Shown here piece by piece: positions 16,535 through 24,717 of a stretch of 55,385 bases of DNA. This stretch comes from an uncultured Neomegalonema sp. (lineage in GTDB: Bacteria; Pseudomonadota; Alphaproteobacteria; Rhodobacterales; Rhodobacteraceae), in the NCBI GenBank assembly GCA_937958625.1, contig CALGNO010000061.1:1-55385 (forward strand), written 5' to 3'. The notes beneath the pieces are model-generated. The model saw only the letters and a list, made by a program, of their open reading frames with translations, had not been told where the DNA came from and searched no databases. Each line of letters begins with the position of its first letter. The stretch's first letter is position 1. The position numbers and the translations under genes are program-made.

Positions 16535-16915
16535 CTATTCCAAACGGCTGAGGGTCATCGACTCGCAGAGCAAGCCAAACCCGATACAGCCGAATATTTC
16601 GAGCTGATCCGACGAGCGCAGCTCCATCTTCGAATCGTACCAAGTGTCCTTATCGACATCGAGGATGCGCCCTTCGCTCCACGACAACTCCCCGACCCGG
16701 GTCATCCCCTCAATGATGGTCATACCGCGCACCTTGGGATTGCCGCCATGCACCTCGGCGATTGTGCCGCAGAGGGTGTCGCCGCAAGGCTGGATGGCGA
16801 GGTCGATCCAATCGCCGTCCTCATCCTTTTCCGACTGCCAGACACCGCTGGGATCACCCGCCATGGCGATCGAAGAAATCAAGGCAAAGCCAGCGGCGAG
16901 GGCGAATAGTCTCAT
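16535..16915 (-). CDS. DUF2147 secreted protein, copy 1
   Basis: A 126-residue exported protein. The signal peptide is residues 1-19 (cleavage after AMA). The mature part shows the DUF2147 pattern: GVWQSEKDEDGDWIDLAI, a CGDTLCG motif, a W-x-EGRI turn, WYDSKMEL and GCIGFGLLC near the end. Four Cys (two near the middle, two near the end) could form disulfides. Function is unknown; the family is periplasmic and often stress- or envelope-associated. It is a paralogue of the next gene upstream on the same strand (16992-17378), and convergent with purF with 3 bases between. Confidence 0.88.
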   Translation of the reverse strand: MRLFALAAGFALISSIAMAGDPSGVWQSEKDEDGDWIDLAIQPCGDTLCGTIAEVHGGNPKVRGMTIIEGMTRVGELSWSEGRILDVDKDTWYDSKMELRSSDQLEIFGCIGFGLLCESMTLSRLE

Positions 16916-16991
16916 CGGTTGTCTCCAAGGCTATGGATAGAGAGAGATCAGTTGGCGGGACATGGCATCCCGCCATTATTTTAGGCGATGA

Positions 16992-17378
16992 TCAGCGAAG
17001 GCGCGTCCATACCTGAGAGCGGCAGATGAGGCCGAAGGCGACGCAGCCCGATACTTCGAGCTGGTTACCCGACAGCATTTTCATATTAGCATCGTACCAT
17101 TTCTCGTCATCGGGGGCGAAGATCTCGCCGTCATCCCAACTGTTCGGGCCATCGGACACCATGGACCGGATCATCTGCATCCCGACCTTGCTGCGGTCTG
17201 TCGTGCCGTGCACTTCAGAGATGGTGCCGCATATCTGCGGGCCGCACTGGCCGATGGTGACTTCGATCCAGCGACCTTCGTCGTTTTTCTCGGACTGCCA
17301 GACGCCGGTCGGACCCGCCGCGAGGGCGGGTGAAGCGGTTGCGGTTATGATGGCGATGACAAGACTCAGACGACGCAT
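16992..17378 (-). CDS. DUF2147 secreted protein, copy 2
   Basis: A 128-residue paralogue of the preceding entry, with signal peptide 1-20 (ALA-AGPTG cleavage site). Shared positions include TGVWQSEKNDEGRWIEV, QCGPQICGTISEVHG, DDGEIFAPDDEKWYDANMKM and GCVAFGLICRSQVWTRL. GGGAGG lies just upstream of the ATG, and a perfect palindrome (17402-17419) lies directly before that. The two genes share direction and are 76 bases apart, so a tandem duplication with later divergence is the simplest history. The function is unknown; periplasmic location is expected. Confidence 0.88.
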   Translation of the reverse strand: MRRLSLVIAIITATASPALAAGPTGVWQSEKNDEGRWIEVTIGQCGPQICGTISEVHGTTDRSKVGMQMIRSMVSDGPNSWDDGEIFAPDDEKWYDANMKMLSGNQLEVSGCVAFGLICRSQVWTRLR

Positions 17379-17401
17379 CGCGGACCTCCCTATTTTTTTT
17401 A

Positions 17402-17419
17402 CATGACGTGCGCGTCATG
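17402..17419. promoter_or_regulatory. Perfect palindrome before the DUF2147 pair
   Basis: CATGACG-TGCG-CGTCATG has perfect 7-base arms. It lies 24-41 bases upstream of the second DUF2147 start, just before its GGGAGG ribosome site, with a poly-T/poly-A tract between. Reading on the minus strand, the hairpin is followed by A's rather than U's, so it is not a typical terminator for the EI24 gene. An operator or 5'-UTR hairpin controlling the DUF2147 pair is more likely. Confidence 0.45.
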
Positions 17420-17472
17420 CTCTCGTCGGATTTTGCAGCGATTTGCGGCATTCGCAAGGCTATTGCGCGCTG

Positions 17473-18153
17473 TTACAGCGATGTCGCCCGCTGTCTCGCG
17501 CGATTATAGACATGGGTCATCATTCCTGCACCAAATACGGGTGCCAGCAGGTTGAGCAGGGGAATCGTCACGATGAAGGCCAGCAAGGCTCCGGCGAGCA
17601 TGATCCTGAAAAACGCCCGGTTGCGCAGGGTTTTCACCTCGGCGGCCGTCAGATGGCGCAAGGCAGCCATGGTGAAATACTCGCGCCCGAGCAGATAGCC
17701 GTTCACGAAAGCGGGCAGGGGCGGAAACAGGAAGTAGAACGGAATTAGCGGCATATTGATAACCAGCGCCAGCCCCGCGAATTTGGCGGCCATCCAGAGG
17801 TCTTCGGTCAGCTTTCGGGGTCTCGCCCGGGGTGTATCGGGGAAATGTCGCGCCTCGACGGCATCGGCCACGGGGTCGATGAAAAATCCGACGGCCAGCG
17901 CCGCCGCTGGAACGAAAACGAAGAACAACGCCGCAAAGGCCCCCGCGCCCGCAAGCCAGCCGCCTTCGGTGCCAATCTCGACCGATGTGAAGGGCAGCGT
18001 CCAGCCGCTGAACCACGATGACAGCCATGCGCCTATCGTCACGGCGAGAGCGATCATCACGCCGATTGTTACCAGCACACCTTTGACCAGCGGCGCGCGC
18101 ATATCGCGCTCGGGCATTTGGGACAGGGTCAGGGCGACGTCGCGTAAGATCAT
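17473..18153 (-). CDS. EI24/CysZ-like membrane protein
   Basis: A 226-residue protein with four or more membrane helices (about 26-50, 68-92, 123-147 and 185-210). The PVADAVEARHFPDT segment after the second helix and FFPLP-like turns match the EI24 domain family, which includes the sulfate permease CysZ; substrate and direction of transport are unknown here. The ATG at 18153 overlaps the RNase G/E stop (ATGA), which decides the start; a longer open frame upstream lies inside that gene. It is the last gene of the infA-maf-RNase-EI24 run and has no clear terminator behind it. Confidence 0.87.
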   Translation of the reverse strand: MILRDVALTLSQMPERDMRAPLVKGVLVTIGVMIALAVTIGAWLSSWFSGWTLPFTSVEIGTEGGWLAGAGAFAALFFVFVPAAALAVGFFIDPVADAVEARHFPDTPRARPRKLTEDLWMAAKFAGLALVINMPLIPFYFLFPPLPAFVNGYLLGREYFTMAALRHLTAAEVKTLRNRAFFRIMLAGALLAFIVTIPLLNLLAPVFGAGMMTHVYNRARQRATSL

Positions 18154-19130
18154 GATGGTGTCCGCAGTAATTCTTTCAGGCTGCGCCCGGGCTTTCGCAC
18201 CCGGAGTTCGAGTAACCCCGCAGGCCCCCAACCGACAGGCGGCAGGTTCTGTTCCATCGCCGCCTCGATCCGCTTGCGCGCCTTGCCCTTCGGTCCGCCC
18301 GCAAAGTCGATGGCGATAATGCCGCCGAGATGGCGCAGTCGCAGTTGCCGGGCGATTTCCTGTGCCGCCGTGAGGTTGACCCGAAGCTGCGCGCTGCCGC
18401 TGCGTACCGATCCCGTGTTCACGTCGATGGCGACCAGCGCCGCCGTCGGCTCGATCATCAGCCATCCGCCACCGAGCAAGTCGGCGCGAGGGCTGAGCAG
18501 GGCGTCGATTTGGCTTTCGAGGTCGAAATGGTCAAAGCCGCTTTCTACCGGTGCCGCGCCATGGCGCAGGCGCAAGCGGGTTAGGGCATCGGGACCGGCG
18601 CGCAACAAACCCGGCCCGCTGGAGTCCGGCAGGGCGAGGGATAGGGCAATCTCGCGCAGGGTCTCCGCGTCGATGCCTTGTGCGGCGGTTCGAATGACAT
18701 AGCCGCCGGTCAGACCCGCAAGGGCGGTTTTCAGACGCTCGCGCTCGCCCAGGTCTGCGATTTTCTTCGACGCATTGATCCCGGCATTCCCGGGCGTATG
18801 GATAACCAGCGGGTGTTCGATCTGAAGGTCGGTGGACAGCCGCGCGGCCTTATCGCCCTCCGCCGCACGCCGCACCTGTACCGTCAGCACGTCGCCCGCC
18901 TTGGCCTTGCCCGCATCGGGCAAGAACCCTCGCAAACCGCCGCCAAGATCAAGAAATGCGGCACCAAGCGCCGGGACGCGCTCATCTACTTTGGCAACAT
19001 AGACCGCGCCGGGATTGGCGTCCGTATCACCCGCGCGATCAATCTCAAGAGCTTCAAGCCGACCGTCGATAACGAGCGCCGCCCGCCGCAAGGCAGCATC
19101 CTCGCTCGTCACGAAAAAGCGGCCCTTCAT
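18150..19130 (-). CDS. RNase G/E family protein, short form
   Basis: A 326-residue protein with the RNase E/G catalytic core. It opens with an S1-like region ([31 protein letters not shown]). The Mg2+-binding aspartates lie in [13 protein letters not shown] and [17 protein letters not shown]. It lacks the CPxCxGxG zinc-link that lets E. coli RNase G/E dimerise, and the long C-terminal scaffold of RNase E; compact forms like this are usual at the infA-maf locus in Rhodobacterales. Substrates are unknown. The ATG at 19130 overlaps the maf stop (ATGA), and its own stop overlaps the EI24 ATG. Confidence 0.88.
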   Translation of the reverse strand: MKGRFFVTSEDAALRRAALVIDGRLEALEIDRAGDTDANPGAVYVAKVDERVPALGAAFLDLGGGLRGFLPDAGKAKAGDVLTVQVRRAAEGDKAARLSTDLQIEHPLVIHTPGNAGINASKKIADLGERERLKTALAGLTGGYVIRTAAQGIDAETLREIALSLALPDSSGPGLLRAGPDALTRLRLRHGAAPVESGFDHFDLESQIDALLSPRADLLGGGWLMIEPTAALVAIDVNTGSVRSGSAQLRVNLTAAQEIARQLRLRHLGGIIAIDFAGGPKGKARKRIEAAMEQNLPPVGWGPAGLLELRVRKPGRSLKELLRTPS

Positions 19131-19723
19131 GTCTTTGGCCAATCCCAGCGCAGGCCCGCCGCCTCCAGCAGTCCTGCGGTTTCTGTAAGGGGCAAACCGA
19201 CGACGTTTGAATAGCTGCCGCCGATCCAGGGCACAAAACGCGCTGCAATCCCTTGAATTGCATACCCCCCGGCCTTGCCTCGCCACTCGCCGGTCGCGAG
19301 ATAGGCGTCGATTTCATCGCCCGAGAGCCGCTTTAGCTTCACTTGGGTTTCGACCAGCCGCGACCAGACCCGCCCATCGGTCGTTCGTATCAGATGCAGC
19401 GCCGTGGTCACGCGATGGCGACGGCCCGACAATAAGGCGAGGTGCTTTCGCGTCTCAGCCGGATCATCGGGCTTGTCGAGAATGCGCCGCCCGGCTGCGA
19501 CTACCGTATCAGCGGCAAGCACCAGCGCATCCGTTTGACGCGCAGCGACGGCCTCAGCCTTGGCCTGCGCCAAGCGCGCCGCAAAGGGGCGGGGCAATTC
19601 GTCTTTGAGGGGGGTCTCGTCTATTTCCGCCGGATCGACGGCATCGGCCACGACGCCGATCTGGGCCAGCAGGTCCGCACGGCGCGGCGACGCGCTCGCG
19701 AGGATCAGGCGCGGGGTGGTCAC
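19127..19723 (-). CDS. maf: Maf family nucleotide pyrophosphatase
   Basis: A 198-residue house-cleaning nucleoside triphosphate pyrophosphatase. The start block [19 protein letters not shown] is diagnostic; [15 protein letters not shown] and the [16 protein letters not shown] block, with catalytic Asp/Lys/Glu positions, follow, as does [11 protein letters not shown]. Which modified NTP it prefers (dTTP/UTP or m7GTP) is not certain from sequence. The GTG at 19723 starts one base after the infA stop, and the 3' end overlaps the RNase G/E ATG. It is the second gene of the infA-led operon. Confidence 0.95.
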   Translation of the reverse strand: MTTPRLILASASPRRADLLAQIGVVADAVDPAEIDETPLKDELPRPFAARLAQAKAEAVAARQTDALVLAADTVVAAGRRILDKPDDPAETRKHLALLSGRRHRVTTALHLIRTTDGRVWSRLVETQVKLKRLSGDEIDAYLATGEWRGKAGGYAIQGIAARFVPWIGGSYSNVVGLPLTETAGLLEAAGLRWDWPKT

Positions 19724-19724
19724 G

Positions 19725-19943
19725 TCACTTGAAGCGATACGTGATGCGGCCCTTGGTCAGGTCATAGGGGGTCATTTCGACCGACACCTTATCGCCCGCC
19801 AGAACGCGGATGCGGTTTTTGCGCATCTTGCCCGCCGTATGGGCAATGATTTCGTGTTCATTTTCGAGTTGGACGCGGAACGTCGCATTGGGGAGCAGTT
19901 CCATGACTGTTCCGGACATCTCGATAATTTCTTCTTTCGCCAT
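19725..19943 (-). CDS. infA: Translation initiation factor IF-1
   Basis: A 72-residue S1/OB-fold protein that binds the ribosomal A site during initiation. The sequence begins [20 protein letters not shown] and contains the family-wide [20 protein letters not shown] and [15 protein letters not shown] blocks, so the identity is secure. It is the first gene of the infA-maf-RNase G/E-EI24 operon. The 84 bases between it and the AlkA-like gene, which is also on the minus strand, should carry its promoter; no clear boxes were assigned. Confidence 0.98.
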   Translation of the reverse strand: MAKEEIIEMSGTVMELLPNATFRVQLENEHEIIAHTAGKMRKNRIRVLAGDKVSVEMTPYDLTKGRITYRFK

Positions 19944-20027
19944 TCAAGTTCCTATGGTCACCGTGAACACAGGTGTCCCGGTTTGGTGCGCTGTATCTGG
20001 CGACTCTCGGTCCAAAACGCAAGCGTT

Positions 20028-20681
20028 TCACGCCGATACCCCTTCGCGTCCCTTCGCCGAGCGATAATAAGACCAGAGAATTCGCGCCGCCACCGCCCGC
20101 CAGGGCGACCATGCCTTGGCCATGACGGAAAGCTCGGGGGATGAGGGTCGACGCTCCAGCCCGAATAAAAGCCGCGCGGATTCCTGCAACGCGAGATCCT
20201 TGGGCGCGAACACATCGGCGCGCCCCACGCTGAACATGAGATAGATTTCAGCCGTCCAGGTGCCGATGCCTTTAATTGCGGTCAGCGCGGCAACAGCCTC
20301 CTCGACCGGTGCATCGCGGCAAAAGTCGAAGCATAGCGTTCCTGCCTCGCACGCTTCGGCAATGGCATGGGCATACTTCGCCTTCGGGCGCGACAGGCCG
20401 AGATCACGGAGTTCGTCGGCGCTGTACGCCAGCACCGCTTCGGGTGTGATCGCCCCCGCCGCTTCGATCCGTCCCCAGATACCAGCCGCCGCCGCGACCG
20501 AAATCTGCTGGCCGACGATGGCTTGCAGCAGGGAGGCAAACCCCGGCGGTCTGCGCCGTAGAGGGATGGGGCCGCAGGCGGCGACCGCATCGGCAAAGCG
20601 CGGCTCGATCTCGATCAGGGCTTCGACCCCCTCGGCAATATCGGCCTCGGTTTCGATGATGCGCGTTGTCGCGGTTTTCAT
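20028..20681 (-). CDS. AlkA-like DNA-3-methyladenine glycosylase
   Basis: A 217-residue HhH-GPD glycosylase for alkylated bases. LLQAIVGQQISVAAA is the conserved first helix block; the helix-hairpin-helix is IKGIGTWTAEIYL (about 136-148), followed by the catalytic Asp162 in DVFAPKDLALQ. The SPWRAVAARILWSYY end is typical of AlkA/MAG proteins. It lacks the N-terminal domain of E. coli AlkA and has no FeS cluster, which matches the compact bacterial type. It is divergent from gluQ with only 19 bases between their start codons, so the promoters must overlap the coding ends. Confidence 0.93.
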   Translation of the reverse strand: MKTATTRIIETEADIAEGVEALIEIEPRFADAVAACGPIPLRRRPPGFASLLQAIVGQQISVAAAAGIWGRIEAAGAITPEAVLAYSADELRDLGLSRPKAKYAHAIAEACEAGTLCFDFCRDAPVEEAVAALTAIKGIGTWTAEIYLMFSVGRADVFAPKDLALQESARLLFGLERRPSSPELSVMAKAWSPWRAVAARILWSYYRSAKGREGVSA

Positions 20682-20700
20682 GACACCCTATAAACCCCGT

Positions 20701-21591
20701 ATGGCCAGCACCGTCGAGCGTTTCGCCCCCAGCCCCACCGGATTCCTGCATCTCGGCCATGCGTTCTCGGCGCTGACGGCCTTTGAGACGGCGCGAGCGG
20801 CCAAGGGCAGTTTCCTGTTGCGGATGGAAGACCTCGACACAACCCGCTGTCGCCCGGAATACGAAGCGGCAATCCTCGACGATCTGGCGTGGCTTGGTAT
20901 CGAGTGGGACGCCCCGGTCCTGCGCCAGAGCGAGCGGTTCGATGCCTATCGCGCGGCTCTTGATGATCTGATGGCGCGGGGCTTGGTCTATCCGTGCTTT
21001 TGCACCCGCAAGCAGGTCAATGCCGCCCTCAGCGCGCCTCACCACGAAGGGTCTGCGTCGGGGCCGGACGGTCCGGCGTATCCCGGAACGTGCCGGGGCC
21101 TGCCGCCTGACGCGCAGCGGATGGAGCGACAGCCCTATGCCTTGCGCCTCGATATGGGAAAGGCAATCGCCAGCCTCGGCGGTGCGGGGATCGTGCGCAA
21201 ACTTTCTTTTAAGGAACTGGGCAAGGGACCGAATGGCGAGCGTAAAAAAGTGCTGCTCGATCCGACTCATCTGATCGGGGCCTGCGGTGACGTGGTGCTG
21301 GGACGCAAGGAAACACCGGCAAGCTATCATCTCTCGGTCGTACTCGACGATGCCGCGCAACAAGTCACCCATGTTACGCGCGGGCAAGACTTGTTCGCGG
21401 CCACCCCGATACATCGACTTTTACAGGCTCTGTTCGGGCGGCCCACACCGCACTATCGACATCACCGGCTGATCGTGGACGAAAGCGGAAAACGCCTTGC
21501 AAAACGGGATGATGCGCGATCCCTGCAAACGCTTCGCGCCGAGGGTGCAGGTGTCGAGGACATCCGCCGGTTGGTAGGATTGAGCCGATAA
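20701..21591 (+). CDS. gluQ: Glutamyl-Q tRNA(Asp) synthetase
   Basis: A 296-residue paralogue of the glutamyl-tRNA synthetase catalytic domain without the anticodon-binding part; it attaches glutamate to queuosine in tRNA(Asp). RFAPSPTGFLHLGH holds the HIGH-type motif (17-20), and KRLAKR is the KMSKS-type loop. A zinc site is suggested by YPCFC and the later YPGTC. The ATG at 20701 begins right at the conserved fold; earlier in-frame starts lie inside the divergent glycosylase gene. The short length separates it clearly from gltX. Confidence 0.94.
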   Translation: MASTVERFAPSPTGFLHLGHAFSALTAFETARAAKGSFLLRMEDLDTTRCRPEYEAAILDDLAWLGIEWDAPVLRQSERFDAYRAALDDLMARGLVYPCFCTRKQVNAALSAPHHEGSASGPDGPAYPGTCRGLPPDAQRMERQPYALRLDMGKAIASLGGAGIVRKLSFKELGKGPNGERKKVLLDPTHLIGACGDVVLGRKETPASYHLSVVLDDAAQQVTHVTRGQDLFAATPIHRLLQALFGRPTPHYRHHRLIVDESGKRLAKRDDARSLQTLRAEGAGVEDIRRLVGLSR

Positions 21592-21767
21592 GACGGGCGA
21601 GGACGCTGGAAACGCTCGCATATCCGGTTCGCAAGTAATTGGCGGCACTCACGCGATTTTATCAATGCGCTTTCATTTCGTTAACTATTCTGTGTAAGAA
21701 GAACACCATCTGCCCGATATGCGGGCCAGCCGAGGACATCTCCTTGGCCGATTTGATGGAGATTTCG

Positions 21768-22436
21768 ATGGCTGCTACCCCTACCTTCAAGCTCGCTCAG
21801 GACGCCAAGAAGAAAGACTGGGTTCTGATCGAAGACGGCAAGACCCGCGCGAAAAAGCGTTTTGCGAAAAAGACCGAAGCCAGTGCCGCGACCCTGCGCA
21901 AGCTGCTCGCCAAGACCGGTGGTTCGGTCAAGGTGATGAAGGCAGACGGAACGGTTCAGACGACGATCGACGTCGCCGCGCCTGCACCGAAGAAGGCCGT
22001 GGCCAAAAAGGCCGTCGCGAAAAAGCCCGCTGCAAAGAAAACGGTCGCTAAAAAGCCTGCCGCGAAGAAGGCTCCGGCAAAAGCCGCCAAAAAGCCTGCA
22101 ACGAAAAAAGCGCCTGCCAAGGCCGCCGCAAAGAAGGCTCCTGCGAAAAAAGCCGTAGCCAAGAAGGCCACTGCGAAAAAGCCCGCCGCCAAGAAAACCA
22201 CGGCGAAAAAGGCCGCTCCGAAATCGGCCACCAAGAGGGCCGCTTCCGGCAAGTCCCTCGCCTCGACGATGGCGAAGGTAAAGGCTGCACCGAAGAAGCC
22301 CGCCGCCAAGAAACCGGCAGCGAAAAAGCCAGCGGCGAAAAAGCCGACGCCCGCGATGGCCGCCCGCGCCAAGCCCGCTGCGAAGAAATCCGCGACGCCG
22401 AAGGCCGCACGCAAGCCTGCCGCGAAAAAGAAGTGA
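21768..22436 (+). CDS. DUF2188-like domain with histone H1-like Lys/Ala/Pro tail
   Basis: A 222-residue, extremely basic protein. Residues 1-66 look like a DUF2188 domain (DWVLIEDGKTRAKKRFAKKTEA, then VKVMKADGTVQTTI). Residues about 71-222 are a low-complexity tail of KKA-V/P/T-A and KKPAA repeats, like the histone H1-like nucleoid proteins AlgP and HctB. DNA binding and nucleoid compaction are inferred from charge and composition. The ATG at 21768 has GGAG 7 bases upstream. It is monocistronic and followed by a good terminator. The repeats make length polymorphism between strains likely. Confidence 0.85.
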   Translation: MAATPTFKLAQDAKKKDWVLIEDGKTRAKKRFAKKTEASAATLRKLLAKTGGSVKVMKADGTVQTTIDVAAPAPKKAVAKKAVAKKPAAKKTVAKKPAAKKAPAKAAKKPATKKAPAKAAAKKAPAKKAVAKKATAKKPAAKKTTAKKAAPKSATKRAASGKSLASTMAKVKAAPKKPAAKKPAAKKPAAKKPTPAMAARAKPAAKKSATPKAARKPAAKKK

Positions 22437-22479
22437 TATTAAGTGAACTAGGGCTCTTGGGCCATGGTTCGTCCTACTG

Positions 22480-22510
22480 CCGTCGGGGAAATTTCCCGGC
22501 GGTTTTCGTT
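22480..22510 (+). terminator. Intrinsic terminator after the H1-like gene
   Basis: A near-perfect GC-rich hairpin (CCGTCGGGGAAA against TTTCCCGGCGG) is followed by TTTTCGTTT. It lies 44 bases after the stop codon of the H1-like gene and is well placed to end its transcript. A half copy of the right arm (TTTCCCGGCAG) follows at about 22517-22528. Confidence 0.8.
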
Positions 22511-22659
22511 TGTGAATTTCCCGGCAGAGTACCTGGCTCTCAAGATTTATAAAGATTGTTAAAATTTGCGTAATCACTCGAATCCGCTAGCGAACTAAAT
22601 CCCGCCGAGACAGATAATCGATCTTAACGAGCGAAAGATAAGCCTTTGAAGCGTGAAAA

Positions 22660-23505
22660 TCAGCCATGATTTGGTGGGCCATCATGACCCCAAACATCAT
22701 GAATCGTGATCCCTTCATGACGAACTCGGTCACAAATAATCTTCAAAAATCCATCTGGATCAACTGGACGCCTCCCATTTTCTTCTGTTTGCTTCGCGTG
22801 TCTCCGACTGAAATATGCGACGACATCAGCCATTTGCACGGCAATGCAATCGGTCTTTCCGACAAATGACATATCCTTAAGTTTTTTATTTAAACTGTAT
22901 TTGCTTCTTATATATTGGTATGCCTCCAACAGTTCTTTATTGTTGTGGTTTCCGTTTTCAACTTTGATGGATAAAGTAGCGCCAAATTTTTCGACGCCAA
23001 GTTGAATATCTTTATTTTTCAGCAGAGAATCGAGTATCCAATTGAATGCGAAACCATAGGCGGATTGGTTTTTTGACAGGCCCGTCTCAGCTTTCTTTCT
23101 ATCAAATTGGGAACGGAGGACGGTTACGGAGAGTCCGTAGGCCACGTGAGGTGCAAGCAAATTGTACAGTCCTGAAAGGAACGACCGCTTCTTAATCCCA
23201 GACCAATTTTTAAATTCACCGCGCGTGTTATGAAAGTCGATTGAGTGAAGACACGAAACACCGAAGTCAGAAAAATAGGTGCGTGCGTTAACCTCGAATT
23301 GCCGCCAGCTAGCATCAACGCTTACATAACCGGCCATTGTTACAAACTCGTGGCCTTTATGAGTTCCACTGTCATCAAAGTAGCATTCTATCACCGCAAT
23401 ATACCGAGTCGGTTTGAGGGCCTCTACTCTAACATCCTTCATAGCGATTGGAACGGATGCAAAATAATGCTCTAGATATGAGGTATTATAATACCATAAT
23501 TTCAA
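22660..23505 (-). CDS. DUF3800 domain protein
   Basis: A 281-residue protein, or about 260 residues if it starts at the internal ATG at 23442. Near the N-terminus ECYFDDSGTHKGHEFVTMAGYV is the DUF3800 signature (Y-x-D-[ED]-S-G), followed by W-x-x-F, LHSIDFHNTRGEF, and a C-terminal DCIAVQMADVVAYFSRRH block carrying a conserved Asp. The acidic residues suggest a metal-dependent nuclease-like fold; function is not established. The base composition is clearly AT-richer than the flanking genes, the codon use is unlike them, and no neighbour is on its strand, so horizontal acquisition is likely. Confidence 0.82.
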   Translation of the reverse strand: MKLWYYNTSYLEHYFASVPIAMKDVRVEALKPTRYIAVIECYFDDSGTHKGHEFVTMAGYVSVDASWRQFEVNARTYFSDFGVSCLHSIDFHNTRGEFKNWSGIKKRSFLSGLYNLLAPHVAYGLSVTVLRSQFDRKKAETGLSKNQSAYGFAFNWILDSLLKNKDIQLGVEKFGATLSIKVENGNHNNKELLEAYQYIRSKYSLNKKLKDMSFVGKTDCIAVQMADVVAYFSRRHAKQTEENGRRPVDPDGFLKIICDRVRHEGITIHDVWGHDGPPNHG

Positions 23506-23634
23506 CTATCTGTTTCTGCTCAGTTTTTCTGGCATCTCCACGCTTGACTAAGTCGTCGGGATGCTTAGGTTCCGCGTTTCGAGAGTGAATTCCGCGCGGC
23601 CATCGGGCTTCGTGGCCGAAAACCAGGACAGACA

Positions 23635-24099
23635 ATGAAGACCTATTCAGCCAAACCGTCCGAGATCGAAAAGGGCTGGACCCTGATCGACGCCGACGGC
23701 CTCGTGCTGGGCCGGCTCGCATCGGAAATCGCGATGCGTTTGCGCGGCAAGCACAAGCCCAGCTTCACGCCTCACATGGACATGGGCGACCATGTCATCG
23801 TCATCAACGCCGACAAGGTGTTGCTGACCGGGCGCAAGCGCGAGAATAAGATTTACTACTGGCACACCGGCTATCCGGGCGGCATCAAGAACCGCACGGC
23901 GCGCCAGTTGTTGGAAGGCAAGCATCCTGAGCGCGTCGTCGAAGCCGCCGTCAAACGCATGATGCCCGGTGGGCCACTCACGCGCCAGCAGATGCGTCAT
24001 CTGAAAATCTATGCCGGGTCCGAGCATCCGCATGAAGCTCAGTCCCCCAAAGTGCTCGACTTCGCGTCGGCCAATTCCAAAAACTCGCGGAGCGCATAA
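23635..24099 (+). CDS. rplM: 50S ribosomal protein L13
   Basis: A 154-residue large-subunit protein. The opening [20 protein letters not shown], the [14 protein letters not shown] block, [22 protein letters not shown], and [29 protein letters not shown] are family-wide. It is the first gene of the rplM-rpsI pair; its stop shares a base with the rpsI ATG (TAATG). The roughly 130 bases between the DUF3800 start and this gene form a divergent promoter/leader region. An autoregulatory L13 leader could lie there, but I could not define one. Confidence 0.98.
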   Translation: MKTYSAKPSEIEKGWTLIDADGLVLGRLASEIAMRLRGKHKPSFTPHMDMGDHVIVINADKVLLTGRKRENKIYYWHTGYPGGIKNRTARQLLEGKHPERVVEAAVKRMMPGGPLTRQQMRHLKIYAGSEHPHEAQSPKVLDFASANSKNSRSA

Positions 24100-24632
24100 T
24101 GGCTGACGAAATCCGATCCCTAGACGGTCTAAAAGATGCGGTTGCCGGCGCTGATGCGGCTGTTGCACCGACGCCCGAGGCACCCGAGAACGCAAGCCTT
24201 GCGAACAACGAGGCGGCACCCGTTTACGAGCAAAAGCGCGATGAGCTCGGTCGCTCCTACGCCACCGGCAAACGCAAGGACGCGGTTGCGCGTGTTTGGG
24301 TCAAGCCGGGCACAGGCAAGATCACCGTCAATGGCCGTGAAGTCGAAAAATACTTCGCCCGCCCCGTGCTGCGCATGGTCATCAACCAGCCCTTCACCGT
24401 CGCCGGTGTCGCGGGAGAGTTCGACGTGATGTGCACCGTCAAGGGCGGTGGACTGTCAGGTCAGGCCGGAGCCGTACGCCACGGCATCTCGAAGGCCCTG
24501 TCGCATTACGATCCTGCCATGCGCCCGGCACTCAAGAAAGCCGGGTTCATCACCCGTGATCCGCGCGTCGTCGAGCGTAAGAAGTACGGTAAGGCCAAGG
24601 CCCGCCGCAGCTTCCAGTTCTCGAAACGCTGA
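24099..24632 (+). CDS. rpsI: 30S ribosomal protein S9, N-terminally extended
   Basis: A 177-residue small-subunit protein. The S9 core starts at about residue 50 ([20 protein letters not shown]) and ends in the universal [17 protein letters not shown] tail that reaches the P site. The first 45-50 residues are an acidic, Ala/Pro-rich extension absent from E. coli S9 but usual in alphaproteobacteria. It is coupled to rplM by a one-base overlap and followed by a strong terminator. Confidence 0.97.
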   Translation: MADEIRSLDGLKDAVAGADAAVAPTPEAPENASLANNEAAPVYEQKRDELGRSYATGKRKDAVARVWVKPGTGKITVNGREVEKYFARPVLRMVINQPFTVAGVAGEFDVMCTVKGGGLSGQAGAVRHGISKALSHYDPAMRPALKKAGFITRDPRVVERKKYGKAKARRSFQFSKR

Positions 24633-24655
24633 CCGGTATTGCCAATACGATTTGC

Positions 24656-24682
24656 AAAGCCGCTCCCTCGGGGGCGGCTTTC
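24656..24682 (+). terminator. Intrinsic terminator of rplM-rpsI
   Basis: GCCGCTCCC-TC-GGGGGCGGC (9-base stem with one G-U pair) is preceded by AAA and followed by TTTCGC. It sits 24 bases after the rpsI stop. The T-run is short, but the stem is strong. Confidence 0.78.
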
Positions 24683-24717
24683 GCATTTCCGGCATAATGT
24701 CTGCGCATCATTCGACG

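Noticed and set aside
23506-23634. L13 autoregulatory leader upstream of rplM
   Set aside because: Some dyad-like sequence is present, but no structure could be matched with confidence.
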